Shown one piece after another: positions 1 to 9,091 of a stretch of DNA of 64,000 nt. Both the position numbers and the translations under genes were made by a program. Within the stretch, counting starts at the first letter, position 1, and each line of letters opens with the position of its first letter. A model generated the notes under the pieces. The model saw only the letters and a program-made list of their open reading frames with translations. It was not told where the DNA came from and made no database searches. Origin of the DNA: JBAYNW01 sp041678605 (lineage in GTDB: Bacteria > Cyanobacteriota > Vampirovibrionia > Gastranaerophilales > Gastranaerophilaceae); NCBI GenBank assembly GCA_041678605.1, contig JBAYNW010000006.1:1-64000 (forward strand). Reading direction: 5' to 3'.

Positions 1-119
1 CGTCATTGCGAGGAGAAACAAAGTTTCGACGCGGCAATCTTTCCAATGTACGCCCACAGGATAGATTGCTTCGGTGGATTCCCTTTGTCAGGGCCGATAA
101 CCAACCCCTCGCAATGACG
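1..119. repeat. Dispersed palindromic repeat P, copy 1
   Basis: The two ends are inverted copies of each other: CGTCATTGCGAGG at the left and the complementary CCTCGCAATGACG at the right. The interior (GATTGCTTCGGTGGAT..GGGCCGATAA) recurs in reverse orientation at 51073-51210 and as a half copy inside the cca gene at 46563-46622. The copy begins at the window edge, so it could extend further left. There is no coding capacity. Confidence 0.85.
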
Positions 120-207
120 TAAAAGCGTGTAATTGTATTTTTGTTTAGCATTTAAAATCCTCTGATTTATTTAATGGGATTATTATAAGTTATTTTAAAG
201 AAAAAAG

Positions 208-400
208 CAAATTGTTTACATTTTATTAAGGGAAACGGGGAAAACGTGAGACGTGAGACGTGAGAGGTGAGAAGGGAAAGGGAAAGTTTTAATTTTTTTG
301 TTGAACTTACTCACTTAATCACCCAGTCACTTAATCACTTCTTAAAAAGCCGTTCAACCAAACTGCCAGCCCTCCAACTTATCGACTTATCTACTAAAAA
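208..400. repeat. Mosaic word repeat W, copy 1
   Basis: This noncoding stretch is built from short near-tandem words: GTGAGAC repeated, GGGAAA repeated, CACTTAATCAC repeated, and CTTATCGA repeated. Its first 31 bases (208-238) match 21265-21295 exactly, and its middle matches the complement of about 19990-20060. Similar mosaics occur at 36048, 36958, 43001, 46311 and 52235. No gene is visible between it and the tRNA. Confidence 0.75.
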
Positions 401-406
401 AGTTGG

Positions 407-435
407 TTGACAAGCTGTTTTGCTTCGGGTATATT
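407..435 (+). promoter_or_regulatory. Promoter of the tRNA-Glu gene
   Basis: A consensus -35 box TTGACA (407-412) is followed after 17 bases by TATATT (430-435), placing transcription start near 442, about 17 bases before the tRNA. It is one of the best sigma-70-type promoters in the window. Confidence 0.8.
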
Positions 436-458
436 TGTTATACATGGATTTTGCACAA

Positions 459-534
459 GCTCCCATCGTCTAGAGGCCTAGGACACTTCCCTTTCACGGA
501 GGCGACGGGGATTCGAATTCCCCTGGGAGTACCA
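459..534 (+). tRNA. tRNA-Glu (anticodon TTC)
   Basis: The sequence folds as a complete cloverleaf. A seven-pair acceptor stem pairs 459-465 with 524-530. The anticodon arm CTTCC-CTTTCAC-GGAGG carries anticodon TTC at 493-495, and the T arm has the canonical GGTTCGAATTCC-like loop. The discriminator A is at 531 and CCA is encoded at 532-534. Layout and loop sequences follow bacterial tRNA-Glu closely. It is a single gene with its own promoter and terminator. Confidence 0.97.
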
Positions 535-538
535 TTTT

Positions 539-564
539 AAAGGACACACAAGTGTCCTTTTTTA
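539..564 (+). terminator. Rho-independent terminator of tRNA-Glu
   Basis: A nine-pair stem, AAAGGACAC (539-547) with GTGTCCTTT (552-560), encloses a four-base loop and runs into a T tract. It starts five bases after the CCA end. Confidence 0.9.
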
Positions 565-703
565 GTATTTTTCCGCATCCTCTATATATAAATTTTTGTA
601 TATTTTGGCTGATACGGATTTTATATCCACTTTTTTATGAGATAATTTAAACAAAGTAAAAGTCAAAGAAAAATATTTGAACAAAAATTTTATAGGATAT
701 TTA

Positions 704-1492
704 ATGTTGCAAGATAAATTAAACAAAATATCTAAAAAAACAAAATTAATGGCATTGGAATTGTGTGAAAAGACCCATGCCGGCCATATCGGCAGTATGC
801 TTTCATGTGTAGATTTAATGGTTTACACATTTTTTCAGCAAATGAAAGACAAGGATTTTTTTATTTTATCAAAAGGCCACGCCGCATGCGGTTTATACTG
901 CATTTTAAATCTAAAAGGATTAATTTCAAAACAGAAGCTGAAAAGTTTTTACAAAGACGGAACCAATTTACCTGCACATCCGCCGGCTTGTGGAATAGAT
1001 GGAATTCCATTTGCGACGGGCAGTTTGGGCCATGGTTTATCTTTGGCCTGCGGATTGGCCTTAGGTGCAAAACTTAAAAAAAGTAATCAGCAGATTTACT
1101 GCCTGCTGTCTGATGGGGAGTGTAATGAGGGTTCAACGTGGGAAGCAATAAACTTTGCCGCCCAAAATAAATTGGATAATCTTACGGTTTTTCTGGATAA
1201 AAATAATTTACAGGCTTTTGGCACCACAAAGGAAGTCATGAACATGGACAATATGAAAGAAAGATGGCAAAGCTTTTATTGGGATGTTAAAGAGTGCGAC
1301 GGGCATGATTTTAATTCAATACACAAGGCTGTAAGTTCTTTTGACAAAAAATCTATAAGGCCAAAGTGTGTTATTGCCAATACAATTAAGGGTAAAGGCG
1401 TAAGTTTTATGGAAAATAAAATTGAATGGCACTATTTTTCAATGAATGAAGAGCAATACAACATTGCCGTTAGAGAGATTAACAAACAATGA
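704..1492 (+). CDS. Transketolase, N-terminal (TPP-binding) subunit
   Basis: The 262-residue protein is the thiamine-diphosphate-binding half of a split transketolase. It shows THAGHIG (24-30), SKGHA (56-60), GSLGHG (106-111) and the cofactor motif SDGECNEGS..NN (136-168). The ATG at 704 is preferred because GGA lies just upstream; an in-frame TTG at 677 has no ribosome site. It overlaps the C-terminal subunit gene by four bases, so the pair should be co-translated. Transketolases convert ketose and aldose phosphates. Split pairs like this often sit in surface-polysaccharide clusters, where they may make an unusual sugar precursor. The substrate cannot be read from sequence. Confidence 0.9.
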   Translation: MLQDKLNKISKKTKLMALELCEKTHAGHIGSMLSCVDLMVYTFFQQMKDKDFFILSKGHAACGLYCILNLKGLISKQKLKSFYKDGTNLPAHPPACGIDGIPFATGSLGHGLSLACGLALGAKLKKSNQQIYCLLSDGECNEGSTWEAINFAAQNKLDNLTVFLDKNNLQAFGTTKEVMNMDNMKERWQSFYWDVKECDGHDFNSIHKAVSSFDKKSIRPKCVIANTIKGKGVSFMENKIEWHYFSMNEEQYNIAVREINKQ

Positions 1493-2430
1493 GAAAAGAA
1501 TTTGCAGAAAGCATATTAAAGTTATGCAAAAAAAATAAAAAAATTATTTTTTTGACGGGCGATTTGGGTTTTATGGCTCTGGAACCAATAAGGGAAATAT
1601 TGGGAGAAAGATTTATTAATGCAGGTGTAGCCGAACAAAACATGGTCGGCGTGGCTGCAGGACTTGCAAAACAGGGGTTTATTCCGATAGTTTATTCAAT
1701 TGCTCCTTTTGTAACTTACAGAGTATTGGAACAGATAAGAAATGATGTCGTTTTGCACAAACTGCCGGTTATAATAGTCGGAAACGGCGGAGGGTATGGC
1801 TACGGGATAATGGGAGCAACCCATCATGCAATAGAAGATTACGGAATGCTGAACACTCTCAAACTGAACACTTTTATTCCGTCTTTCGATGAGGATGTTG
1901 AGGAAACCTTAAAATTGATAATTAATTCAAAAAAACCTGCTTATCTTAGGCTAGGGTCCGGAATAAAACCCGAATGGCTGCATTATGAAAAATATCAGCC
2001 GTACAGAAAAATACTAAAAGGGAATAAAATAACAATAGTAGCCGCCGGTCCTGTAGGTATTAATGCTATAATTGCATCGAGAGAATTTGCCGGTAAAATT
2101 GATTTGTGGCTGATAGGCAAAACACCGATAAACGAAATACCGGAAGAACTTATTTCCTCAATAAAAAAGACCGGAAAACTTATTTCTATAGAAGAACATG
2201 TTGATGTCGGGGGTGTTGGAGAGCAATTTGTCAGCAAGCTCTTGGAACTCGGGGTCAACAAATTTGAGATTAAAAGGTTAACCGCCCAAGGGTATATTGA
2301 CGGCAAATACGGCAGTCAGCAATACCATCAAAAACAATCCGGTTTGGATGTTGATTCAATCAAATTGATAATAAAAGAATATTTGGGAGATAATTTATTT
2401 AGTAAAAAGGGAGGCTATGATGGGATTTAA
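1489..2430 (+). CDS. Transketolase, C-terminal subunit
   Basis: The 313-residue protein carries the pyrimidine-binding domain, with the hallmark INAGVAEQNM (43-52) containing the catalytic glutamate, followed by the C-terminal transketolase domain. It pairs with the gene directly upstream through an ATGA overlap. Together the two approximate a full-length transketolase. It is the second gene of the glycan operon, and the next gene starts 14 bases before its stop, suggesting translational coupling. Confidence 0.9.
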   Translation: MRKEFAESILKLCKKNKKIIFLTGDLGFMALEPIREILGERFINAGVAEQNMVGVAAGLAKQGFIPIVYSIAPFVTYRVLEQIRNDVVLHKLPVIIVGNGGGYGYGIMGATHHAIEDYGMLNTLKLNTFIPSFDEDVEETLKLIINSKKPAYLRLGSGIKPEWLHYEKYQPYRKILKGNKITIVAAGPVGINAIIASREFAGKIDLWLIGKTPINEIPEELISSIKKTGKLISIEEHVDVGGVGEQFVSKLLELGVNKFEIKRLTAQGYIDGKYGSQQYHQKQSGLDVDSIKLIIKEYLGDNLFSKKGGYDGI

Positions 2431-3121
2431 ACCGGGACAGGACCTGATTGACAGAATTAGAGGGAAAAAAGAACGGGGAATTGCAGGTGTTCAAGCTTAC
2501 TCTCAGGATGGTGAGGACGTTGTTTTAGCGGCTTTTTACGAGGCAAAGCCGAAATATAAAGGGTTTTATGTCGATATAGGTGCTTTACATCCTTTAAGAT
2601 TTTCAAATACCCAATTTTTTTATGAGAGAGGATGGAAGGGAATTAACATAGATGCGACGCCGGGTTCAATGGAGGAATTTAAGAACTTGAGGCCTCTGGA
2701 TATAAATATTGAGGCTGGAATTACCAATTCACGGGGTAAGATGCATTATTATATGTTCAAAGAACCTGCCTTAAATAGTTTTGATGAAAAAATATCGAAA
2801 GAGAGAATTGATTTTGGCTGGGAATTACTGGCAAAAAAAGAAATTGAAACTTTTCCTATTAATGAGATTTTAGAACGGTATTTACCCGGCGGACAAAAAA
2901 TTGATTTTATAAATATTGATATAGAAGGTCTTGAATTACAAATCCTTGAGTCCTTTGATTTCAGCAAATATTCTCCCGATTATTTTTTAATTGAGGCTCT
3001 TGATTGTTGCGGCAAAGATTTTTTTTCATTTTATAATTCTCCCGTTAATTGCTGTTTAAATCGGCAAAATTATTTTGCTGTGGCTAAAACTCAAAGGACC
3101 ATTGTTTATGGAAAAATGTAA
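2417..3121 (+). CDS. FkbM-family methyltransferase
   Basis: A 234-residue protein with the FkbM fold. The N-terminal YSQDGEDVVLAAFY segment leads into the SAM-binding motif FYVDIGALHP near residue 50, and the second acidic motif is FINIDIEGLELQILESFDF. FkbM-type enzymes O-methylate sugars or related hydroxyls, which suits a glycan cluster. Tandem ATG codons (2417, 2420) follow a strong AAGGGAGG site inside the previous gene. Its 3' end overlaps the next gene's start. Confidence 0.85.
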   Translation: MMGFKPGQDLIDRIRGKKERGIAGVQAYSQDGEDVVLAAFYEAKPKYKGFYVDIGALHPLRFSNTQFFYERGWKGINIDATPGSMEEFKNLRPLDINIEAGITNSRGKMHYYMFKEPALNSFDEKISKERIDFGWELLAKKEIETFPINEILERYLPGGQKIDFINIDIEGLELQILESFDFSKYSPDYFLIEALDCCGKDFFSFYNSPVNCCLNRQNYFAVAKTQRTIVYGKM

Positions 3122-4100
3122 ATATGAATACAAAATGAACAAAGCGGTTTTATTTTTAATATTTAATCGATTAGATACGGCTCAAAAGTCTTTTGAGCAA
3201 ATTAGGATTGCGAAGCCGCCAAGATTTTATCTGGCATCAGATGGTGCAAGGCCCGAGAAAGAGGGCGAAAAAAAAATTGTCGAGCTGGTTAGAAAATGGG
3301 TTTTGGATAATATAGATTGGGACTGCGAGGTAAAAACCCTTTTCAGGGATGAAAATTTAGGCTGCGGGGAGGCCATTTCTTCTGCAATAAGCTGGTTTTT
3401 TGAGCATGAGGCTGATGGAATAATAATAGAAGATGATATTGTGGTGTCACAAAGTTTTTTTAGATATTGCGAAGAACTACTGGAAAAATACAAAAATGAC
3501 AATCGAATTATGATGGTTACCGGGTGCTGTTATTTAAAAAATGGATATAAGTTAGACGGGCAAAGCTATTTTTTCTATGATGGCGGTATATATGGCTGGG
3601 CTACATGGCGTAGGGCTTGGAAATTGTATGACAAGAAAATGACTCTCTGGGAAAATGAAAACGCAAGAGAAATTTTTAAAAACTTTAGGGGAGAAGATTA
3701 TTTTAATAGAAATTTCTTGGACTATGATGCTACTTATAGAGGAAAAATTGACACTTGGGATTACCAATGGGTTTTTACAAGGGCTATGAATAATGGCTTA
3801 ACCTGTACTCCTTGTACGAATCTTTCAACAAACATCGGCTTTGGTCATCCGAAAGCAACTCATACAATCTCATTTGAGGAAACAATTCCGCTCGGGGAAC
3901 TGGAGTTTCCGCTCGTTGAACCCAAATATATTGCGTTTGAAAAAAGATATGGCGAGCTATGTCAGCCCAGAGAAGAAGCAAGCGTTTCTGTAAAACCAAA
4001 TAGAAGATTAAGGGATTTCTTTTTCCATAAGGAAAGAGAGAATAAAAATAGGATAATAACCATTTTAAACACCTTTAAAATCAAATATTCAAAGAGTTAA
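3108..4100 (+). CDS. HlpA-like nucleotide-sugar transferase (putative glycosyltransferase)
   Basis: A 330-residue GT-A-like protein. It opens with KAVLFLIFNRLDTAQKSFEQI and has an acidic metal-binding motif, IIIEDDIVVSQSFF. The GIYGWATWRRAW block is typical of the 'hemolytic protein HlpA-like' or glycosyltransferase-2-like family found in capsule clusters. The start at 3108 follows AAAGGA; the in-frame ATG at 3075 lies deep inside the FkbM gene, and 3135 is an alternative. Donor and acceptor are unknown. The family assignment is by motif memory only. Confidence 0.75.
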   Translation: MEKCKYEYKMNKAVLFLIFNRLDTAQKSFEQIRIAKPPRFYLASDGARPEKEGEKKIVELVRKWVLDNIDWDCEVKTLFRDENLGCGEAISSAISWFFEHEADGIIIEDDIVVSQSFFRYCEELLEKYKNDNRIMMVTGCCYLKNGYKLDGQSYFFYDGGIYGWATWRRAWKLYDKKMTLWENENAREIFKNFRGEDYFNRNFLDYDATYRGKIDTWDYQWVFTRAMNNGLTCTPCTNLSTNIGFGHPKATHTISFEETIPLGELEFPLVEPKYIAFEKRYGELCQPREEASVSVKPNRRLRDFFFHKERENKNRIITILNTFKIKYSKS

Positions 4101-4113
4101 CGGAGGAGTAAAA

Positions 4114-5043
4114 ATGAAAATCATTTCTGTTTTAGACACGACAATATCAGATTACAATATGGGAAATCAAATCATAATGGATGCTATATATGATAATCTA
4201 TATGATATGTTCCCGGAGGCCTTTTTTTATAAGCACCCTTATATGGAAATTACAAAACACACACTAGATTATATTAGGCAAGCCGATTTTGTATTTTTTG
4301 GAGGAACAAATTCCCTTTGTCCCGAAATGGAAAAATATACTCAATGGGGTATTGATTTGAAAAACGCAAAATATTTTAAAAAATTGGTTTTAATGGGAAT
4401 AGGATGGTGGCAGTACAGTAATAAAACATCCGGATATTCTCAAAAATTATATAAAAAACTATTAGATAATTGTTTTTTACATTCTGTAAGAGATGAATAT
4501 TCTAAAAATAAGTTAAATTCAATGGGGTATACTAATATTATAAATACCGGTTGTCCGACACTTTGGAATATTGATAATTCACGTATAGAATCGGCAAAAT
4601 CTAATAAAGTTATTTGTACTTTAACAGATTATAACAAGGATGAAATAAGGGATAAAAAAATAATTGAAATGGCTTATAAAAATTATGATAAGGTATTTTA
4701 TTGGTTGCAAGGCGTGGGTGATTATTCATATATTAAATCTTTAGATATTTCAGTAAAAGATGAGAATTTTATTCCGCCGAGAATTGGATGCTACAATGAT
4801 TTTTTAGAAAGGAACTCTGTTGATTATTTAGGAACAAGGTTACATGGCGGCATTAGAGCATTACAAAAGGGTAAAAGAACTTTTATAGTTATTGTAGATA
4901 ACAGGGCTCAAGAAATGAAAATTGATTTTGACTTACCTGCTTTTAGCATTGATGATTTAAATGATATAATAAAAAATGATTACAAATTTAATATACAAAT
5001 TCCGCACGACAATATTAATAAGTGGAAAATGCAGTTTAATTAG
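4114..5043 (+). CDS. Polysaccharide pyruvyl transferase family protein
   Basis: A 309-residue protein resembling the CsaB/ExoV pyruvyl transferase family. It has an early GNQIIMDAIYDNL segment, the central SVRDEYSKNKLNSMGY motif and the C-terminal signature DYLGTRLHGGIRALQKG. Members add pyruvate ketals to sugars of cell-wall or exported polysaccharides using phosphoenolpyruvate. A strong GGAGGAG site precedes the ATG. The gene is more AT-rich than its neighbours, which hints at separate acquisition but does not prove it. Confidence 0.8.
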   Translation: MKIISVLDTTISDYNMGNQIIMDAIYDNLYDMFPEAFFYKHPYMEITKHTLDYIRQADFVFFGGTNSLCPEMEKYTQWGIDLKNAKYFKKLVLMGIGWWQYSNKTSGYSQKLYKKLLDNCFLHSVRDEYSKNKLNSMGYTNIINTGCPTLWNIDNSRIESAKSNKVICTLTDYNKDEIRDKKIIEMAYKNYDKVFYWLQGVGDYSYIKSLDISVKDENFIPPRIGCYNDFLERNSVDYLGTRLHGGIRALQKGKRTFIVIVDNRAQEMKIDFDLPAFSIDDLNDIIKNDYKFNIQIPHDNINKWKMQFN

Positions 5044-5088
5044 TTTAGAGGCTTAAATTTGGCAAAAAATAATTATGAAGGGATAAAC

Positions 5089-5742
5089 ATGAAGTCATTT
5101 AGAAAAATCAGCAAAATCTCTCTAAATACCACAAAACCTATTAGCAAACTATTTGGTTTTGACAGAGGAACTCCGATTGACAGATATTACATAGAAAAGT
5201 TTTTAGCCGAAAACAGCCAATATATTAGAGGTTCAGTTCTCGAAATTGCTGAAGATACTTATTCTAAAAAATTTGCATCAGGCGAAATTCGGCAAGAAAT
5301 TTTACATTTTGATAATACAAATCCTAATGCAACAATAGTAGGCGACCTGACAAAAATAGAAACTCTGCCGGAAAATACCGCAGATTGTTTTATTTGTACT
5401 CAAACTTTTAATTTTATCTATGACGTCAAGTCCTCATTATTAGGGGCTAAACATTTATTAAAAGACGGCGGGGTGTTACTTGCAACTGTCGGCGGTCTAT
5501 CGCAAATTTCCCGTTACGATATGGACAGGTGGGGCGATTACTGGCGGTTTACCGACAAATCTCTGGAAATGCTCGCAAAAGAAGCCGGTTTTAGCAAAGC
5601 AAGTGTTATTATTTACGGAAATGCAATGGCTGCGACAGCTTTTATTCAAGGATTGGCTCAGGAAGATTTGAAAGACTTGAAAATGTTGGATGAAACAGAT
5701 GAAGATTACCAGATTATATTAGGATTGGTTGCAAAGAAATGA
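5089..5742 (+). CDS. Class I SAM-dependent methyltransferase
   Basis: A 217-residue methyltransferase of the type-11 group often found in O-antigen clusters. Features are GSVLEIAEDTYS near residue 45 (motif I), ADCFICTQTFNFIYD (motif IV region) and LLKDGGVLLATVGG (post-motif). The late block MDRWGDYWRFTDKSLEMLAKEAGF is typical of enzymes acting on lipid-linked or sugar substrates. The ATG at 5089 with GAAGGGA upstream is preferred over the TTG at 5059. The stop overlaps the next start (ATGA). Confidence 0.8.
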   Translation: MKSFRKISKISLNTTKPISKLFGFDRGTPIDRYYIEKFLAENSQYIRGSVLEIAEDTYSKKFASGEIRQEILHFDNTNPNATIVGDLTKIETLPENTADCFICTQTFNFIYDVKSSLLGAKHLLKDGGVLLATVGGLSQISRYDMDRWGDYWRFTDKSLEMLAKEAGFSKASVIIYGNAMAATAFIQGLAQEDLKDLKMLDETDEDYQIILGLVAKK

Positions 5743-6716
5743 GCTTGAAAAGGAAGATTAAAAACACGTTAAAATATATTTTTTTCCCGTTCGTTAAAGT
5801 TGACAAACTCCCGATAGGGGCTGTATTAATGCTCCACAGAATTGAAAAAATTGATAAGGAAAAACTGTGGTACAACGAACATCTCAAAATTTCACCTGAA
5901 TATTTGGAAAATCTGATTATTAAATTCAAGAAAAAAGGGTTCAAATTTGTCAGTCTTGATAAACTTAGAGATGTTATTGTTAATAAAAAAAAGGCCAAAA
6001 AATTGATTGCTATAACTCTTGATGACGGCTATAGGGACAATTTTGAAAACGGTTTGGCCATTTTAAAAAAACATAATGTGCCATTTTGTATTTACGTTGC
6101 AACAGGTATGGTTGGAAAGCAATTTATTTATTGGTGGTATATTATTGAGGATTTAATTCTTGCCAATGACGAAATTATTTTAAATGACGGAAAAAAATTT
6201 GATTGTTCGACAAAAGATAAAAAGGAGCAGGCTTTTTTGAATATCCGAGAAATTATTTTAAAATTGCCGCAAACTGCTCTGGCACAAGGTTTACCTGAAC
6301 TTTTATCGAATTATAAAATTGATATAAATGCTTACAACGAAACATTACCTTTGACATGGGACCAGATAAAAGCACTGAACGAAGAACCGCTAGCGACAAT
6401 TGGTTGTCACACACATTCGCATTTGGCATTTACGGGCTGTTCAGAACAGGAGATAAAGGACGATATTCAATTGTCAAGGAAATTAATGAAAGAAAATGCA
6501 AATATCAAATTAGCACATTTTTGTTTTCCTTTTGGTGATAAAGCGGCGATATCGGATGAACACGTCAAACTTCTAAAACAGTTGGATTTTAAAACATCCG
6601 CAACTACTGCAGACGGTATTTGTCAGTACAAAACAGATATTATGGAGCTGCCGCGGATTTTTGTAACCGAGAAAAACGGCGAGGATGTTTTAAACAGAAT
6701 TTATACCGGAATATAG
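5739..6716 (+). CDS. Polysaccharide deacetylase family protein (NodB domain)
   Basis: A 325-residue protein with the NodB-type carbohydrate esterase fold. It shows AITLDDGYRDN (91-101) with the catalytic and metal aspartates, and TIGCHTHSHLAF with the metal histidines. The late FCFPFG and DFKTSATT segments are also present. Such enzymes remove N-acetyl groups from surface sugars. There is no obvious signal peptide, so it may act on cytoplasmic lipid-linked intermediates. It is coupled to the methyltransferase by an ATGA overlap. Confidence 0.87.
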   Translation: MSLKRKIKNTLKYIFFPFVKVDKLPIGAVLMLHRIEKIDKEKLWYNEHLKISPEYLENLIIKFKKKGFKFVSLDKLRDVIVNKKKAKKLIAITLDDGYRDNFENGLAILKKHNVPFCIYVATGMVGKQFIYWWYIIEDLILANDEIILNDGKKFDCSTKDKKEQAFLNIREIILKLPQTALAQGLPELLSNYKIDINAYNETLPLTWDQIKALNEEPLATIGCHTHSHLAFTGCSEQEIKDDIQLSRKLMKENANIKLAHFCFPFGDKAAISDEHVKLLKQLDFKTSATTADGICQYKTDIMELPRIFVTEKNGEDVLNRIYTGI

Positions 6717-6725
6717 CGGGGAAAA

Positions 6726-8114
6726 ATGACAGAGAAACTTCTTTACAATTTAATATCAAAATTACCACAGACATTAAGATATGCCCTCAAAGAAGCCACG
6801 GGCAAAATGTATTACAGAAGCGTTTTGCTGTCCAAAATCAAAAAGTACCCGATTGTGAAACCTAAAAAAGACAAGGCGAAAAACATTTTATTCATAAATA
6901 CAATTGCAGGCAGAGGCGGGGCGGCAAAGGCGGCTTACGAGATGCTATGTGAACCTCTAAGAGAGCAAAAAGCCTATAACACCGACATTCTTGTTGCAGA
7001 AGATTACATTAAAACCAATAAACATATTCACCTTTTAAAACCGGATGAGAGTAAGTGGCAAGAACTATTGTTTGAAGTCGGAAACAAGTTGGGATATCAA
7101 GATTTTTTTCATCTTAATTCGTTTGGGATTAAGGGTACGGAAGTTTTCAAAAGTTGCGACATTTTACATCTGCACAACATGCATGGGGGTTATTTTTCAC
7201 CATTTGCACTGCCCGAATTAACCGCACTAAAACCTACAATATGGACACTGCATGACGAACACACTCTAACAGGCCATTGTGCTTGTTTTTATGATTGCGA
7301 AAAATGGATTACCGGCTGTGAAAACTGTCCTGATTTGGCCGGTTATCCCGAAATCGAAAATGATAGTACAAATTTAATCTGGCATTTAAAGCAAAAAATT
7401 TATGAAAATTCTAATATTACTTTTGTTTGCCCTTCCAATTGGCTAAAAACAGAAGCTCAAAAAGGATTGCTGAAAAATCAGGACATAAGGTTAATTCCCA
7501 ATGGGATTGATGAAAATATTTTTTATAATTTTGATAAAATCCAAATGAGAAAAGAACTTGGATTGCCGATTGATAAAAAAATTCTTATGTTTAGTGCCAG
7601 CGGAGGTACTTTAAACCCGCAAAAAGGCGGTTGGTATATTAAGCAGGTTGTAGAATATTACAAAAACAGAGATGATATACTTTTAATGTCGCTTGGCACA
7701 ATGGAAGAAAAAATGAAGGAAGGTAATTTCTTAGACATCGCCTTTACCAGCAGTCAAGAAGAACTTGCAAAATATTACAGTGCTTCAGATTTGTTTATTT
7801 ATCCTACTTTAACGGATAATTTACCTTTTGTGGTTCTTGAATCATTATCATGCGGAACTCCTGTTATATCGTTTAATACGGGCGGGGTTCCCGAAGAAAT
7901 TGAACATATGAAAACCGGTTACATCGCAAACTACAAGGACACGGAGGATTTTATTAAAGGAATTGACATTTTCCTGAACGATGAAAATTTGATGGAAAAG
8001 GCATGCAAAGAAGCCCGAAAATCCATCCTGAAAACTTTCACAAAAGACAAAGCTGTTGATAACTATATAAATTTATATGATGAAATTTACGAAAAAACAA
8101 AGAAAGGTTCATAA
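6726..8114 (+). CDS. Glycosyltransferase family 4
   Basis: A 462-residue GT-B transferase. The N-terminal domain starts with ILFINTIAGRGGAAKAAYEM, a glycine-rich acceptor-side loop, and contains LHLHNMHGGYFS and the WTLHDEHTLTGHC motif common in WcaC-like colanic-acid enzymes. The C-terminal GT1 domain contains FIYPTLTDNLPFVVLESLSCGTPVISFNTGGVPE, including the donor-binding E-x7-E element. It lies nine bases after the deacetylase gene. The sugar specificity is unknown. Confidence 0.9.
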   Translation: MTEKLLYNLISKLPQTLRYALKEATGKMYYRSVLLSKIKKYPIVKPKKDKAKNILFINTIAGRGGAAKAAYEMLCEPLREQKAYNTDILVAEDYIKTNKHIHLLKPDESKWQELLFEVGNKLGYQDFFHLNSFGIKGTEVFKSCDILHLHNMHGGYFSPFALPELTALKPTIWTLHDEHTLTGHCACFYDCEKWITGCENCPDLAGYPEIENDSTNLIWHLKQKIYENSNITFVCPSNWLKTEAQKGLLKNQDIRLIPNGIDENIFYNFDKIQMRKELGLPIDKKILMFSASGGTLNPQKGGWYIKQVVEYYKNRDDILLMSLGTMEEKMKEGNFLDIAFTSSQEELAKYYSASDLFIYPTLTDNLPFVVLESLSCGTPVISFNTGGVPEEIEHMKTGYIANYKDTEDFIKGIDIFLNDENLMEKACKEARKSILKTFTKDKAVDNYINLYDEIYEKTKKGS

Positions 8115-8115
8115 A

Positions 8116-9084
8116 ATGGATACTACTGATGAAATCATTCCGGTTTTTTTGGCGAGTGATGAAAATTATGCACCTTGCTGCGGAACCACAATATTTTCAA
8201 TTATAAAAAACACAAATTCTTTTGTTAATTTTTATATTTTAGATGGAGGTATTTCAAAAGAAAGCAAGAAAAAACTCAACTTGATGATGAGAAAATTTAA
8301 TAATTTTTCCATTGAGTTTATTGATATGAGCAATTTTTATTTAAACAGATTTCCTAATATAAAGCATTATTCAGTGAACGCATTTTCCAGATATTTTATT
8401 CCGGAAATAAAGCCAAACCTTGATAAGGTGCTATATTTAGATGTGGATATAATTGTCAAAGGTGATATTTCCGAACTTTATAATGAAAATCTGGATAATT
8501 ATCCGCTCGGCACAATTCTGGAAGATTTTTGTGATGCTAATTCCGCTTATTTAAAAAAAATCGCCCCAAGCTTTGCTTCCGGAAAAAGATATTTCAATTC
8601 GGGCGTACTGTTGATAGACTGCAAAAAATTCAGAGCAAGTAATTATACTCAGATTCTTGTCGATAAGACAATAGAGCTATTTGATGTTTTGTCTTGCCCA
8701 GATCAAGATGTTTTTAATATTGTTTTTGAGAACAATTACAGGGAACTGCCTTATAAATATAACTTCATGCCGGGCTATGCGGATAATTTATTGAAGTTGA
8801 ATAAAAAGACAGGCAATGATGCTATAAAAAATCATTTAATAATTCATTACACATATGGCAAACCTTGGATAGACCCTGAATGTATTTCAGCAGCTGAGTT
8901 TTGGGAAGTTGCCGTAAAAACGCCATTTTTTGAGCAATTGAAAAAGGGGCTGAGAAAATCTGTGTTTAGATTTTATTTATTTGGGTTTATACCAATTTTA
9001 AAAATAGCACGCGAACATTTGTTTAATGAAGTAAAGTATTATTTATTTGGTTTTCTTCCAATATTACAAACAAAGAAGAGGTAA
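8116..9084 (+). CDS. Glycosyltransferase family 8 with LFGFIPI tail
   Basis: A 322-residue retaining galactosyl/glucosyltransferase-like enzyme. It starts with IPVFLASDENYAPCCGTTIFSI, has the metal-binding DxD in VLYLDVDIIVKGD, the YFNSGVLLIDCKKF block and the late HYTYGKPW motif. The start at 8116 lies two bases after the previous stop; the upstream ATG at 8077 would overlap. The last ~40 residues hold two copies of a YYLFGFxPILK motif that recurs three times at the end of the next protein, probably a membrane-association or complex-forming tail. Confidence 0.88.
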   Translation: MDTTDEIIPVFLASDENYAPCCGTTIFSIIKNTNSFVNFYILDGGISKESKKKLNLMMRKFNNFSIEFIDMSNFYLNRFPNIKHYSVNAFSRYFIPEIKPNLDKVLYLDVDIIVKGDISELYNENLDNYPLGTILEDFCDANSAYLKKIAPSFASGKRYFNSGVLLIDCKKFRASNYTQILVDKTIELFDVLSCPDQDVFNIVFENNYRELPYKYNFMPGYADNLLKLNKKTGNDAIKNHLIIHYTYGKPWIDPECISAAEFWEVAVKTPFFEQLKKGLRKSVFRFYLFGFIPILKIAREHLFNEVKYYLFGFLPILQTKKR

Positions 9085-9091
9085 TGCAGAT

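Noticed and set aside
208..400. CRISPR array suggested by regularly spaced short repeats
   Set aside because: Units are 7-11 bases, near-tandem and without unique spacers of constant length; no cas genes are present in the window.
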